This document shows positions 20,878-33,423 of a DNA stretch of 64,000 nt, piece by piece (the first letter of the stretch is position 1; each line of letters begins with the position of its first letter). The stretch covers positions 64,790,001 to 64,854,000 of the forward strand of contig CM114271.1 of the NCBI GenBank assembly GCA_050084515.1, read 5' to 3'. Below the pieces are notes generated by a model. The model ran no database searches, had not been told where the DNA came from, and saw only the letters and a list, made by a program, of their open reading frames with translations. The DNA comes from Blasia pusilla (Eukaryota; Marchantiophyta; Marchantiopsida; Blasiales). The translations under genes were made by a program, and so were the position numbers.

Positions 20878-21550
20878 AATAACTCTGGAAAAGATAACAG
20901 AAATATTTACGTCATGGCGTATTTAGCCCTTCTTGTTTACAAGGATGTTTTCGAAGAGATTCACTTGGCTTTTCTCATCCTCGAGAACATTCACGAAGAT
21001 GTTGATGCTATGTTTACCAAGTTCTTGAGAACTTTGCGACGACACAATGCTTATACGTTGAAAGATCTTGCGACATAGTTTTTAACTCCATCTCACCGAA
21101 TCCAACATCACAAGTGGTTCAAGATATTTCCGACTTCAAGGAGTACGTGAAAGGTTTCATCGGGCCTAAGATGAAAAATTTGTGGTATGAACTGCAAAAG
21201 CCAGGTCGATTCCGATTTACTGGATCTTTGGATGGTATGCCCATCATGTATTACAAGATGTATGGTTCCGATAAAGAATGGCTACCAAATGAGCGTGGTT
21301 ATGATGTATTTTTACGTCATGAAATTATTGGACATCCTCTTATCCCTATTGGGAATCAAAAGCGCTTAATGCCCACACCCTTGAAGGCATTTTCCGATGT
21401 GAAGAAAGGTGTATCTTAGTACATTGAGTACTTTGATAAGATGGGAAGCAAGTCTTCCGAAGGTATAAAGGTGGAGTTCCAACAACTAGCACGGAATTGG
21501 AGGAAGACGATCGAAGAATTGGACCAATTGTTTCCTCATGGAAACCCTAA
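20878..21550 (+). pseudogene. DUF7869-like transposon protein remnant
   Basis: The peptide MAYLALLVYKDVFEEIHLAF, then HEDVDAMFTKFLRTLRRHNAYTLKDLAT resembles the GHTHEDVDQ-type segment of DUF7869 proteins, with the first residues altered (ENIHEDVD). After a TAG, the next frame (VQDISDFKEYVKGFIGP, then FRFTGSLDGMPIMYYKMYGS) continues to a stop at 21,417 and beyond (YIEYFDKMGSKSSEG). Several stops show decay. The family name rests on the HEDVD motif and memory, hence the moderate confidence. Confidence 0.45.
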
Positions 21551-21794
21551 GGACAAGGTTCAAAACTAGTGATTAAATGACAAAACAACAGCAAATGAAG
21601 ATTGTTCTACCAATAATAGGACCTATTTGATAGCCCATGACATCGCTTCATCGTTCTCTCAGACATTGGAAGATTTTTGGCCTCTAACCAAACAAAACAC
21701 TCAAGTTCCTATTGTCTTTCGAAGTGGAATTTCTCCAAATCGAGATCACTTTTGTGGGCCCACTAGATTCAGGCCTAAAGTTGATATGTTATAA

Positions 21795-22019
21795 ATGGAG
21801 GAAACAGAAGTTGCATTGGTAGATTTCAATGTTGGAGACTTTGTCAAAATTAGACCAAAACAAGAAAGAAACAAATATCCTATATGGATGGGACAAGTTC
21901 TAGTTGGAGCTTATGAAGATACAAATTTCAGAATTCAGTATTGGTGGCCATTAAATACATTCGGAAGAGGGAAAATAGCCCCAAGTAGGAGATATCAAAA
22001 TTGGGATGTAAAAAAATGA
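21795..22019 (+). pseudogene. C-terminal part of the same remnant
   Basis: VDFNVGDFVKIRPKQERNKY, then PIWMGQVLVGAYEDTNF, the motif YWWPLNTFGRGKIAPS and RYQNWDVKK followed by TGA. The GDFV...PIWMGQV pattern is like a small SH3/BAH-type barrel commonly found at the end of such transposon proteins; this is an inference. It lies 250 bp after the previous fragment on the same strand. Confidence 0.35.
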
Positions 22020-22562
22020 GAGAAGAATAGTAGTGAAAAACCAATGTTGTGTCCACATGACTCGGTTATAGCATCTTTCGCTAATTCTACATATGCAATA
22101 GAGGGTGGACTAATGAGTATTCCCATTGACATGGCTAGTTTTGTAAAGTCTATAATAACTTTTGGCACTAACCTAGTACTAGAAGATAAAGATGACTAGT
22201 AACAAAAATGCAATTACTGTAAGCCCGTATTACAATCTAATGTAATGTTATTGAGAGTCATCAATTGATTTTATAAAGATTCTTTACATTTCTATACATG
22301 GTATGTCATTGTGACTATTGAACAAAATTGTTTTGTAGAAGCTTTCACAATTGGAATCGAATTCCATGTTCTTCCCATTATAAATTTTATTGTTTAGTAT
22401 CGTGCTCCAACTTACACTATGTAATTTAATTCATCAATTTGGACTTTAGATGAAAAATGGGTTTCCCTAAGTAAGACTACACTCTATATCATAGTAACTC
22501 CCAAAACCTATTGGTTTACAAACTTGAACAGATCATTTATCTTAAACCCTTAACGCTAAACC

Positions 22563-22910
22563 CTAATCCAAAAACTCTAAACTAAGCTTGCATGTGGACA
22601 AAGTCCGTGTCTCAAGACATGTCCATGTTCGTGGAATAATGTCCGTCCTATGGATGAATTGGTCTGTATGGGCCCCACCTTTTCCTTCTTTCTCATTCCC
22701 CTTATTTTCCTTCGTGTTCCATACTCCCTCATTTCTTCCTCCCTCCACCTCCACCCCCTCCTCCCCTCATTGCTCCTCTCATCCTTGCATCGCCTTCCAT
22801 CATGGACTAAAAGAGTGGGTCCTCCCTCAAGAAACCATGTCCATGGACATGTCCAAACTTGTCCATTCATGTCAATCCTAAGGGAGGACTTGTCCATTTT
22901 TTTGCTACCA
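22563..22910. other. Non-coding stretch with a 16-bp palindrome
   Basis: CATGTCCA/TGGACATG at 22,836-22,851 is a perfect palindrome. The words CATGTCCATG and TTGTCCAT recur on both sides of a pyrimidine-rich 150-bp centre, and GTCCTCCCTC (22,819) is echoed inverted by GGGAGGACTTG (22,881). A small inverted-repeat element is possible. The open frames across the pyrimidine tract are low-complexity. Confidence 0.4.
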
Positions 22911-22914
22911 TGCT

Positions 22915-23362
22915 CTAAACCCTAAAAAAACGCCTAAGCCAAAAACCCTAAACCCTAGGCCAAAAACCCTATATCCTAATCCATAAGCCAAAAACCCTAA
23001 ACCCTAGACCAACCACCCTATACCCTAACCCGTAAGCAATAAACCCTAAGCCCTAGGCCAAAAACCTTAAACACTTAGCAAAAAACCCTAAACCCTAAGC
23101 CAAACACTGTAAATCCTAAAACCTAAGAAATAAACCCTCAACCCTCAACCCTAGGCCAAAAACCCTATATCCTAACCCCTAACCCCTAACCCCTAAATCC
23201 TAAGCAAAAAACACCATAAACCTTACAACCTAAGCAATAAACCCTAAGCCATAGACCCTAAACCCTAAGCCAAAAACCCTAAACCATACAACCTAAGCCA
23301 AAAATCCTAAACCCTAGGCCCTAAACCCTAAGCCATAAACCCTAAACCCTAAGCCATAAACA
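22915..23362. repeat. Interstitial telomere-like array (CCCTAAA)
   Basis: About 450 bp consists almost entirely of CCCTAAACCCTA alternating with AAGCCAAAAACC and AAGCAATAAA. The basic word CCCTAAA is the plant telomere repeat read on the C-rich strand. The array is too diverged to be a functional end and is flanked on both sides by ordinary AT-rich sequence. Confidence 0.85.
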
Positions 23363-24516
23363 TGGTTGATATAGAGGATAAAACATAAGTTGTACTCCTA
23401 TTACACTATGTCCTAGTATGGTAATAATCATATTAGAACAAAACCGGGTTTTCTAAAGCACCAAATTTGTCGGAATTGGTATTGATTGCACAACTTAAAT
23501 CATTTGACTAATGATTGACAAACAGAAAAACACTAAACTAACTCAATCATCCACACAAGATAACCACGGAGGCAATTTGTTACCAAAATATCTGTAATAG
23601 CCCCCTAGTTTGCAAGATTTGACATATCTTCAAATTTAGATTTTTTTCTTTAAAAAAATCCAAAAATTTTGGAAATGTTTTTGCAAGGCCTAGGGCCCTA
23701 AACACCAGCCAGCTTTGATATTTTGTATCCAAGGGTTGCGTTTTACACACCTCAAGGAATGTATACGTAGTTACTTGCTGAGGCAATCCTCCACCAAAGT
23801 CGAGGAGGAATTAGTTAAAGGGTGGGCAAGGTACTTGTAATTCGATTTCAGATTATTATTCTCAACCTTCATAACAATGGATATTATAATTTAATTTTTC
23901 AATTTGAGAAAAAAACTAACAATTATTCATGCTTTCTTTGAATTATCAAAAGAATTGGACGATTGAAGTTTTCTTTTAATTATCTTTGTAAGATTCAAAT
24001 ATATTAATTTGAAATGTGTTCACCCTCAAAATAGTAGTGCTCCATTAGTACTACTAGTTAGTGTGCCCCCCTTTTGCGACAACAATGATTTTTTTTAATT
24101 ACTATAGTTTTTCATTCGGAAATTTAAACATAAGTTTCACTTTCTTAAAATTTAAATGAGTAATAACTTTCCTATGTTCTAAAAAAATTCTCAACTAATA
24201 CCCCGGGGGAGTGGTATATTATTGGAAAATAATATATAATTTCAAAATATTATTATAATAAAAAGAAGGATAAATTATACCCATCAAATTTATATATACT
24301 ATTATTAATGGAGGATATATTTCACACTTCTGAAATCTTTTTGGGAATTTACGTGAGCATATATTTATCATCTAAACAAACGTACATATTTAATAATTAT
24401 TCTATCATATCTTTCAACGAACGGATTCCTAAGACGAGCCTATTAATGATCCAGGAGATCTGACTAATCGTACTGGTTTGCGTTCACAGTTGATGCCGTA
24501 AATCGTCAGTGATGAT
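23363..24516. other. AT-rich intergenic stretch
   Basis: No convincing coding frame, RNA or repeat is visible here. The sequence is AT-rich, especially 24,100-24,400. It forms the 3' flank of the inhibitor gene that ends at 24,517. Confidence 0.6.
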
Positions 24517-26755
24517 TCAGAGGATGACAGGAGTTAGTGCTACGGTTCCATCTTTCGCCACGTCCAAGAACACGCGATCCTTCCTGATGTCCTTAGTGCG
24601 AATGAATCCTTCCGGTCCATACACCACCACCACGCCAATCTGCTCCTCCAGAATTGTTTCAATAGCTTCCTCGTATGCCACACCCACAAGCTCCACCCAT
24701 CCGGGGCTCAATCCTGGTTGCATGCGGTATGTAGATTAGTTAGCTCGTCAGTGAAGCGGTCATTCACTACGTAAAATCCATAATTCCACACATGTCAGAC
24801 ACTAAAGTCCCTTCTGTTGTGAATCCTCGACAACTCCGCTTGAAACCCCGAACGTGAGGCCCACAGCGGTATCCTAAAGACATGTGCTTGAAAACCTGCA
24901 AGTGAGGCTTTCTGACTGAATCAGGCTGAAAATTTTCAAATTCTAACCCATATTCATACACCTGATGATACATCTGATGAGGCTTCCGGACTTAAAGAGC
25001 GGAGCAAAATGTCAAGCAAAAAGACTTTCCTTCGTGGAGAATCTAATCGAATGCCCTCGAAAATTGGGACTGCCACGTTAAGCGATTGGAAATAATTCAA
25101 GGTTCAGTTACAAGAAAAATTGAGGAGTCCTATTAAATTGCGCTTTAAACCGTCCTGGACGTGGGCACTCAAACAAATAACCTCGAAAAAATGCAAGTGA
25201 GGCTAGGCTACTGGGCATAGTTTCGCTAAAATCTTTCGAATGAGAAGCTTAAATGGTCTCATACACCTAATTCGACTTTCGTGAGTGAATCAATTGGATA
25301 CGAAAAGCCATCGAGTCAACCTCTGCAGGGAGATTCAAGACACTGCAAGTTTTTCATCGAAAGCAAATTTTCATCTCCTTTGTGGGAATCTGGATGCGAT
25401 GCGCTAATTAAGCTTCCCGAGCTTGAGCAAAATAAAAATTTCCCGAAAGAATCGAGGACGCCGGGAGACGATCGACCGTCTACATTGCATGCAATGAGGA
25501 GAAGGGTAGAAGCAACTCACGGTTGAAATGCCATTGTCCTCGTCGGGGTATGCCCAAAACGAACCCATCGCTGTCCGTGTAAATCCAAACATCTTCAGGT
25601 CTCCCGGGATTAAAAGGAGGCGACTGTTCTGGCGGAGCCGGATCCTGCACGTGAACTTCCTTCACCAGTCCAGATTCTCTTATAAAGTTCGCCGCCTCTG
25701 TGGCATTTGCTCCTTGAAATTCAGGCCAAGCATTCTTTGCCGATCCTGCGATAAACCAGCATATTTACCATAGCAAGCTCTTGCCGACTGAACAAACTCC
25801 AATTTTGCATTCCGATTATCAGGCTACAAAACTAGGGCTATAGTTATTAACCTTTTAAGAATTTATGGTTTCGAACAATTGACTATCCGTGTTCATGAGC
25901 GAGACTCTAATCAATACCGAACGTGCCTGGGCTGACCGACAAAGTTCGATTTTGCAAGAAATCAATGTCAACCATCAGACTAAAAAACTAGTATTATAGT
26001 TTTCGAATGGAACTTATAAGAGTTTGGTTTAGAACAGTCGGAGAGGAGACTGCGTACTAGCGAGAAAGACTCGAATTGCTCTAAACCTGGTGCGAAAGGT
26101 TTAAGACTGACCACATGAATGGTATTGTATGTCACCGGTGGATACAATGCTGCGTATGCTCGGGCGCCAGTGGACGCAATGCAAGAGGAACTTAGTCTAG
26201 TACTGTTCATGGGGTACAATTTCAGACTCGTAAGTTGAAGCTGTGGACCAAATTGACCCTTGATGAGAAGTCGACTCACCTTGCTTGTCGAAATCGCCAT
26301 AGGAAATGACGTTGGCCATGGACTTCGAACAGCCAAGAAAGAAAACGATCTGAAGAAGGAGCAGACATCGGGAAACCAGTGCCACATTCCATTCCGCTTG
26401 GTTCCTGCATACGAATTCCAATGGATCTTAGATCTTAATTCCAATAGCATCAGCACGAATCTCAAATTCTCTCGATAAACGACAAACCGCTAACCCTCAA
26501 AAGTAAAATCGGAAAACATCTCATGAATCCAGTGTGACGCTCTTCTGCTAAACGTGCTGTCACCATCAATCTGCCTTAGAAATGAAACTCTCTGAGACAA
26601 GACTACTTCTAGATCCAGACAGTAGTCTAGTCTAGATCATGGGCAGAAATGAGCGGGTTTAGGGTAGTTTGTGATAAGGATCATCGAGCCGAACAACGTT
26701 CCACAGGGGGGACGAGGAAGTGGATGCGAAGAAGTATACACCGAACATACCTCAT
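24517..26755 (-). CDS. Secreted protein with two potato inhibitor I-like domains
   Basis: Four minus-strand exons join in phase: 26,755-26,751 (ATGAG), 26,404-26,280, 25,745-25,521 and 24,713-24,517, giving 183 residues. The junctions have GTATGT or GTGAGT donors and CAG acceptors. Residues ~9-27 (VALVSRCLLLLQIVFFLGC) form a clear signal peptide. Domain 1 (SAKNAWPEFQGANATEAANF ... DGFVLGIPRRG) keeps the WPE start and the final strands, but its binding loop is enlarged and Pro-rich. Domain 2 (PGWVELVGVAYEEAIETILE ... GTVALTPVIL) has a canonical loop GFIRTKDIRKDRV. By alignment with eglin, P1 is Lys before Asp, and the two supporting Arg are kept, suggesting trypsin-like targets. Family members inhibit serine proteases in defence. 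It is the one intact host-type gene here. Confidence 0.85.
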
Positions 26756-26856
26756 GCTGAATTGCATTTCCGATCACACCTACAGAAGTCTCAGCAAAGC
26801 GCGGTGAATAGCTCGGTACTTAGATCGAGCGCTGATCACTTTCACAGCGAGACCTA

Positions 26857-26866
26857 CATATATATG
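26857..26866 (-). promoter_or_regulatory. Possible TATA box of the inhibitor gene
   Basis: CATATATATG lies about 100 bp upstream of the inferred ATG at 26,755. A start site 25-30 bp downstream would leave a 5' UTR of about 75 bases. It is the only TATA-like word in the immediate upstream region I examined. Confidence 0.4.
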
Positions 26867-26869
26867 GAG

Positions 26870-28440
26870 TTTAAAGACAAATTCAAAGTCCTCGAAGAAC
26901 CTTCCACCAGCTGACCCCAACGGTCTGCAATCCGTGCGTAATACTGTACTCTACCTGCGGGGAATTAGGAAAATCTGGAAGGATATTTTCACTGTAACTG
27001 CCGCGATGACAAAAGCCGAATTGAGGTCGGCGGCTCGGCCAGAATCGACAGATCGCACTGAATGCGGAATCCCTCGCGCTGCTGCCCAAGGTCTAGAGTG
27101 GGAAGACGTATTTCTGAGAAGCAGGAAAGTAAGAGTCCGCTACAGCACACGAACACGCCCTTCAAAATTCGAAGATGAGAGAGGCAAAGGAACAAAGGAA
27201 CATATACCGCACATGTACAATAATCCTCTGGGACCCTCCTATACTGCCATACTTTCTAGGCATGTGTGAACTTTGAAGGTCCCTAAAAGTGCCAGGTGGT
27301 ACGTGGAATACGGCTCTTAACTGTCGTACAGTAACTAGACTCTCTGACCCCATGCATGGGCGATTATGGAAAATCTATATTTGCCTTTTAAAATTTATAA
27401 ATTAATGCTACGTGAAGAAGATTGACGATGCTACATCAGACACGGACTAAATGTGTGGGAAAAACGTTTAAATAAATATTAAGATATCCTATTCCGCTCA
27501 ACTTTACACGTATTCTCCCCACGCATCCGACTCCATGAGTCGGATGAGCTTTACACATACCCACCCCGGCGTATGCCCTACACCATTCAACCTGTCACGT
27601 CCGTGGATTCTTCAAAGGCTCATTGATCTTTTGTGAAAAAAGGTACGGAAACTGTAAAATCGGATTTCAAAGTCCGATTTCAAAGTTCTAGAATAGTCCA
27701 CTTTATAAGACTTAATTGGTTGTGGTCTGCCCAATTATTGCAACTTTGTACACCCAAGTCCCATGACCCTATAGGATTCTAGTGGAAAATCTCCCTCTTT
27801 CTCTCTCCAACATAGAGAGCAACATCATATGTTGATCTTGCTAAGCTCGTAATAACAAAGTTGCTTAATGCATTCAATGGCCCAAATTCACGATCCAAAA
27901 CTATTATTACATTGGTAAGTGTTGGATTCTCAACATCCACTTCTTTGAGCATCATTAATCATATCGGTCCTTTTGTATGAGGAGAAGCCTAGATTGATGG
28001 TTTTGACTTAGACATCGAAGGAGTCATAGTAATATGACGCAGATGATTTCAGGAGTAGTCTTACTAGGATTATCTAACCCTATATTGCATTAGGGTGCGG
28101 GGCAAAATTTTCTTTTAATAGAAATGAAGAAAAATAGGTAAAAACCCTAGTTTCCCGAGTAGTGAAATAGTCGGAGCCGAAACGGTAGCGCATTCTTGTA
28201 TGTCGAGTTATCTCCATGTTCAAGTTCCATTGACCTCTTCTATGAGCGCATGGAACGACTAGGCCGCTTTGTATCTCTAAGTTTTGTAAAGATTTCAGTG
28301 ATTTCGTCACTTTTTGTTTTTCATAGTAAGTAATGTGTGTTGAGAATCCTAATGAGACAAAATAGAGTGTTGTAAAGGGCTTCTTGGAAGATTACGGACG
28401 ACCCTTCCCTACCTTGAATTGACCTTGGTCTATCCTCTCA
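26870..28440. other. Intergenic region between the inhibitor gene and copy C
   Basis: No gene is recognised. A hairpin with 10-bp arms CATCCGACTC/GAGTCGGATG and centre CAT lies at 27,524-27,546. GGATTCTCAACA (about 27,931-27,942) and TGTTGAGAATCC (28,338-28,349) are exact reverse complements, as if the end of one LTR and the start of another were left about 400 bp apart. The second is cut by copy C at ~28,450. The short open frames on both strands lack any recognisable motif. Confidence 0.45.
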
Positions 28441-28449
28441 ACCATGGGG

Positions 28450-28990
28450 ACTGGTATTCTAGCAGGAGAGAGGAAGAGAGGAGAGGAAGAGAGGAAGAGA
28501 GGAGAGTCTCTCTTCAAATAAAAGGGCCAAATCCGCCTCCTCTCTTCAAAAATTTTTGACATATTTGAAAAATATATTTGCTTTCAAATTCATGAAATCT
28601 TTAGAAGAGAGTAGGTAGTGGTCCACATTCAGGCCTAAAGAAACCTCCTTTTTCTAGGGGGCAAAAAAAAAGTAGACATCATAAGACCACTACAAACATT
28701 TTTCCATCACTCTCCATGTGAGCCTAAGTTTCTTAACATTGCCTGTCTCGGTCTACAATAAGCAGTGGCCATGGGTATTTTTATTGGAAGACCACCCAGA
28801 TGCGCATCGGTACGAAGCCAACCTCTCTTTTTGCAGGGATTGTTGCCTGCATCATGGCCTCCCCTGAATTGCCTCATAGCCAACTTTCTGTTGGTTATGA
28901 GGCGTGTCTACTCAAGACCAACTTTGTGAAATATGAACACATGAGACGATAATTGAACCAAAAGAATTTTAGCTGTTTGGAGTAAAGAGG
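28450..28990 (-). repeat. Terminal module of copy C
   Basis: Reverse complement of 9,190-9,722. It begins GGGGACTGGTATTCTAGCAG and the purine tract AGAGAGGAAGAGAGGAGAGG, and continues through CCAAATCCGCCTCCTCTCTT to CATGAGACGATAATTG. It marks the 3' end of copy C. Confidence 0.75.
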
Positions 28991-29628
28991 AACTGATGTT
29001 CTTTCATTCAGATCCTAAATTTGAGAAACCGAGAAGCTGCACCCCTCCCAACCCGTCGGAATTTTACAGGTTGCAACCCGTTGGAGTCAGATGGCTTGCA
29101 CCCCTTGCAAGCAAGCTCACCATAAGAAAGGAAAGATTTTGAGAAGTGATTCCATTCCACCCTCCACCCACGAAAATCCATCAAGTTGGGAATCCGAAAT
29201 GGCAATCCGACAGGTAGTAGGAATCGTGCACATCTTAGACAAGAAAAGAAGCCTACAACTAGTTTGACATATCTAGGGGAACGAGCCAAAAGTGAAGAAG
29301 CCGGCCACAATGCCTCAGAAGTTGGTCTCACAGGGAAAGAGTCCGATCACTCAAGCAGCCAACCTGTCGGAATCCGACAGCTTGCCTGGAAATGGTTAAA
29401 AAGTTGCAGTGGTCAAAAAGTGAAAAGTTGCGACCCGTTGGAATCATACGGGTTGCAAAATTGTAATTCCGAGTGGCTAGAAGAACACAATCCACAAGTC
29501 GAAAAAAAAATTTCAGCAAACTTTTACAAACACCATTATCGATTGAAAAAATCTCGTCCTTTATTACATCCGAAGGAATCTCGGAAATGTACATTTGATC
29601 TAGTCTATGATTTCTTCAGCCTCGTCAT

Positions 29629-29885
29629 CTACAAATTTACTCCTAACTCTCCTAGGTTCTTGTACAAAAGGAATGTCTTGGGATACAAGTGGCTCCTCTG
29701 GCCGATTGTAGACGGGGATCGAAAATGTTGGCAAATTTGAGAGCCTTGCCCCCCCCTAGGTACACCATAACGGTCCCATGTAACCTGATGTGAGTCCCAC
29801 CGCCTTCCTCGGCAGTATATCTTGTACGCTCTGCAATGTGACACCCATCTAGTATCAATATGTGCTCCGTCCTTGGAAATACCAT
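29629..29885 (-). pseudogene. Second C-terminal module of copy C
   Basis: An ATG at 29,885 opens MVFPRTEHILILDGCHIAER. The homology then passes into another frame (WDSHQVTWDRYGVPRGG, then YNRPEEPL-like residues) at the same GGAAGGCGGTGGG indel seen in copy A. Copy D lacks that indel and reads through. A reverse-complement AATAAA at 29,560-29,565 follows. Confidence 0.5.
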
Positions 29886-31014
29886 GATGGAAATCCCACA
29901 GGTAGTAGGAATCCAACATGTCTTAGAGAAGAGAAGAAGCCTATGCCTTGTTTGACGATACTAGGGGAAGATGCCAAAGTGAAGAAGCCGGCCAGAATGC
30001 CTCTAAAGAATCCGAAAGAGTCCAATCACTCACGCTGCTGACCTGTCAGAATCCGACAGGTTGCTTGGAAGTGGTTAAAAAGGTGCAGTGGTCAAAAAGT
30101 GAAAAGTTGCAAGCCGTGGAAATCCGGCGGGTTGCAAAATAGAAGTCCTTAGAATACATAGACGATCACATTCAACAAGACCAAAAAAGATATTCAGCAA
30201 ACTTTTACAAATACCATCATTGTTCAAAAAAATCTTGTCCTTTATTACATCCGAAAGAAGCTCGGAACTGTACATTTGATCTATTCTATGAAATCTTTTG
30301 CCTTGTCATCAAATAAATCCCTAATCCACACGCTGCAGTCAAGCTGGGTCCTTGAGTTCTTTGAACTCACTCGTCATCGTCGAGAGCTCTTCCAAGATTA
30401 CTGTCGACCTTGCCCTCCCGATTTTTGGAATCATGGGAAGTGACGATGGTGTCACTACCAATGGTGGGTCTAGAACTAGAGCTCTCGGCTTCGGAGGAGA
30501 GTTGTACACCCCAACTAGCCTGTCGTAATATGCCTTTGCCTCCTTGCAAAGGTCAAACAGTTGCTGCCTTCCCTCAAGGCAGAGAATGTTCCTACCACTC
30601 TACCTCTGATATTCGCCCCTGAAAGGCCCACTAAGTCGAACACCAAGTCACCCGGCCTTGAGCAGAGCTTGATGAGCGTTTGCATCAGGGTTGGCAACTT
30701 TTCCCTCTCTCCAAGTAATGGGGTACCGTCTTGCATGAAAATTCGTGGGGGGGAATTGTATAAACTATCTAAGTTGTACCCATTGGAGCATGGATCCACA
30801 GGATCCAGGATCTTAAACACCTGGAGGTTGTGCTCGGGCCGAACAAAGCAATAAACATAGGAGTGGTCCATGTGTAAAGAAGCACGTTGGAAACAATGTC
30901 AGCAACAACAAAGAGCAACTTTGCCACTGGTCTACTCTCAGTATGGTGACATAATGTGCAATATGTCCCCAAAGAACTTCGCTTAACCCTAGAGAACTTC
31001 TTTATAATACTAAC

Positions 31015-31364
31015 ATTGGAGCAACCTGTCGGAGTTCGACGGGTTGTTTTACAAGTGTCTTGTGATTTTTTTGTCCATGAGCAACCCGTCGGAAGGCGAC
31101 AGGTTGCTTGCTTAAAGCAGCCCATGGTTGGCTAAGAGCAAACCGTCACTTTCATACGGGTTGCATCATTCCAGAAAATTGCAAAAGCATTAGCACTTGC
31201 AACCCATCGGGTTGCATTCACCCAATGGAGACTTGCCCTCAAACTGCAACCCGTAGCTTTCACACGGATTGCAAACAGACCCAACTCAAACAATCCGATG
31301 GATTGCATGCAAAGATGCAACCCGTCGGAGAAAGATAGTTTGGATACAAATTTAGAGCCCTTAC
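31015..31364 (-). repeat. Intron 3 palindromes of copy C
   Basis: Palindromes near 31,021 and 31,081 are good; those at 31,140-31,325 are eroded (CAACCCGTAGCTTTCACACG and others). The AGCAGCCCATG...GGCTAAGAGC unit of the nested inverted repeat survives on one side only, so the large hairpin seen in A and D has decayed here. Confidence 0.75.
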
Positions 31365-33423
31365 CCGAGTTCGACTCGTCGCGGATCAGAGTGGGTACTC
31401 GTTCTTGATGACCCACGATTGCGCCCTCCTCCACTTCAGGGACCTCTTGACGCACTGGAGGTTGAAGAGCTCATCCTCGCTCCCTCCAGTCAAAACTAAG
31501 AAACAGCCCCTGTCACTGAGATAAGCGTCTGCAAAAGAAAATAGGAGCACGATTTGGTCATAAGAAAGAGGGACATTCCAGTCAGAGACCCGGTCGGACG
31601 GATTCTCGTCCCACAAGCGCAACCCGAGGGCAAATCAGCGACAAGGAGATCCACCGCCACCTCTTCGACCTCCCCATGGACCGTATAGGGAGCATGGCCG
31701 TTTCATTGAAGCTTTCGTCCCAGCGTTGTCAATTTTTCGATGGCGGGTGTCGACGCTTGGGAACTGAAACTTTTCAGCTCATCCTGAAGATTCGTGCAGT
31801 GAAGGATGACGCTTGTCCGGGTCATTGTTTCTCTATGTCTTCCCAAGGATGATGGAGTGTATTCCACATCCTGGTCTGCTCCTTGCGACAACCCTGGCGC
31901 CTCTCGCTTCCACTTGTCCCGAGTCTGCGGTCGGCTTGTTGGGGTCTCTATGACCTCAGACTTTGGTGGAGTTTTCTTTGCGGAGGATCTGGTCTGACCC
32001 TCTCTCCCCGCTCGCCTGGACGATTCCGGCTCTCGCCTTGAATCTTCAGCCTCTCTTTGGGAAGACTCGGCTTCAGAATTCTTCGATCCCCTCGCCTTGG
32101 CTTTGAGACCCGTTGTAGATTTTTCCTTGGCGGTGACAACCTTGGACACCAACTCCACTGTCTCGAGGGCTTGCTCCTCCGCATCTCCTTCGAAAAAGTC
32201 TTCAGGTTGCACAAAATTGGGGATGTCGTCCCTACGTGCGGCCACTGCATCATAGAGCAAGCGTAGATCTTTCTCAGTTATGTCCTCAGGGTCGTTGAAG
32301 TCCAGCCAAATCAGGAAATTCTCCACCTCCCAATCGGACATGCTTTGAGCCATCTCCATGTCGTACATGGAAAATGTCTCTCCATCAGGCGGAGAAGCCC
32401 ACAATTTGCAGGCTGCCGGTATTTTTTGCCATGTACCTGCATTCTTACAATGGACGAGGTACCTAAACACCATGCGTTGGGCAGCTCTTAGTCAAGATGC
32501 ATCGGCCGCCTGCTCCTGAAGATCTCGCTTTTTCTTTGTCAAGGTCTGCCTGAGGGAGGATGCGATCCTTGAACATCATCTTGAAACCTGGGTTTTTTAT
32601 GGGCTTGTCCCGCATGTCATCAAGCCAAAGTTCAAAATCTTCAGCACTCTCCAGGTTTGCTTCCTCCGGAACCGGCTCTATTCTTTTCAGCTCCGCTTGG
32701 AGACCCACAAACATGGACTTCCCGAGAAGCCGCAACGCGTCCCAGAATGACCATTCATGAAGCCGGTGGGAGATCACTGGATCAGAGACACCCAGAGGAT
32801 GGTGTGTCGCCCTCTTTTGGGCCTCTATGCCCTCGAGATTGATTTTCATCAGTCAGATTCTCCTAAATTTGCTAATTCCAGACAAGGTAAATCGATGCAC
32901 GCGATCGAGAGACATTTTCTGCCAATCCAACCCTGCGGATCTTCATCCCTCTTCCGTTGGCGCTTGATGATCGCCTTGAGCTCCTTGTAGAAATCGGGGC
33001 CAAGTTCGGGGTTGAGAATGGCGATGTAGCGCTGCATCTTGCTTGCCGTGTACTTTGTAGGTGCAGATAGTGCAGCATGGATGAACTTTGCACGCTCAGA
33101 CATAGACACTTTCTCCCTGCGCTCAAGCTCCAATGGAGCGCTCTTCTTGGCGGCTTGTATCTTCGACCAACAAAGGATTGTCACGGCTGCATCTTGGGAA
33201 ATAAAATTATTTTCCCAAGTCTTTTCTTTATTTGAGCACCCTTTGCCAGCATCTCATTTACAAGGGCGTCGCCCAAGAACCCTTTTTACTCTACCGGGTG
33301 CGTCGTTAGCACTTTCTTCACCCGATCGCAATCCTGGATCCAGTGGTGGGTGACATTCCCCTCCAATACAATCCTGCACATCCAAACTCAATATTAGAAA
33401 TTTTGCAAGGTACATGGGTTCCC

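Noticed and set aside
22650-22925. Pro/Ser-rich frames with PSLLLSSLH-type sequence
   Set aside because: They are translations of a pyrimidine-rich tract with no homology.
26934-27269. A 111-codon plus-strand frame with many Arg residues
   Set aside because: There is no recognisable motif, and it overlaps the promoter side of the inhibitor gene with no splice or promoter support.
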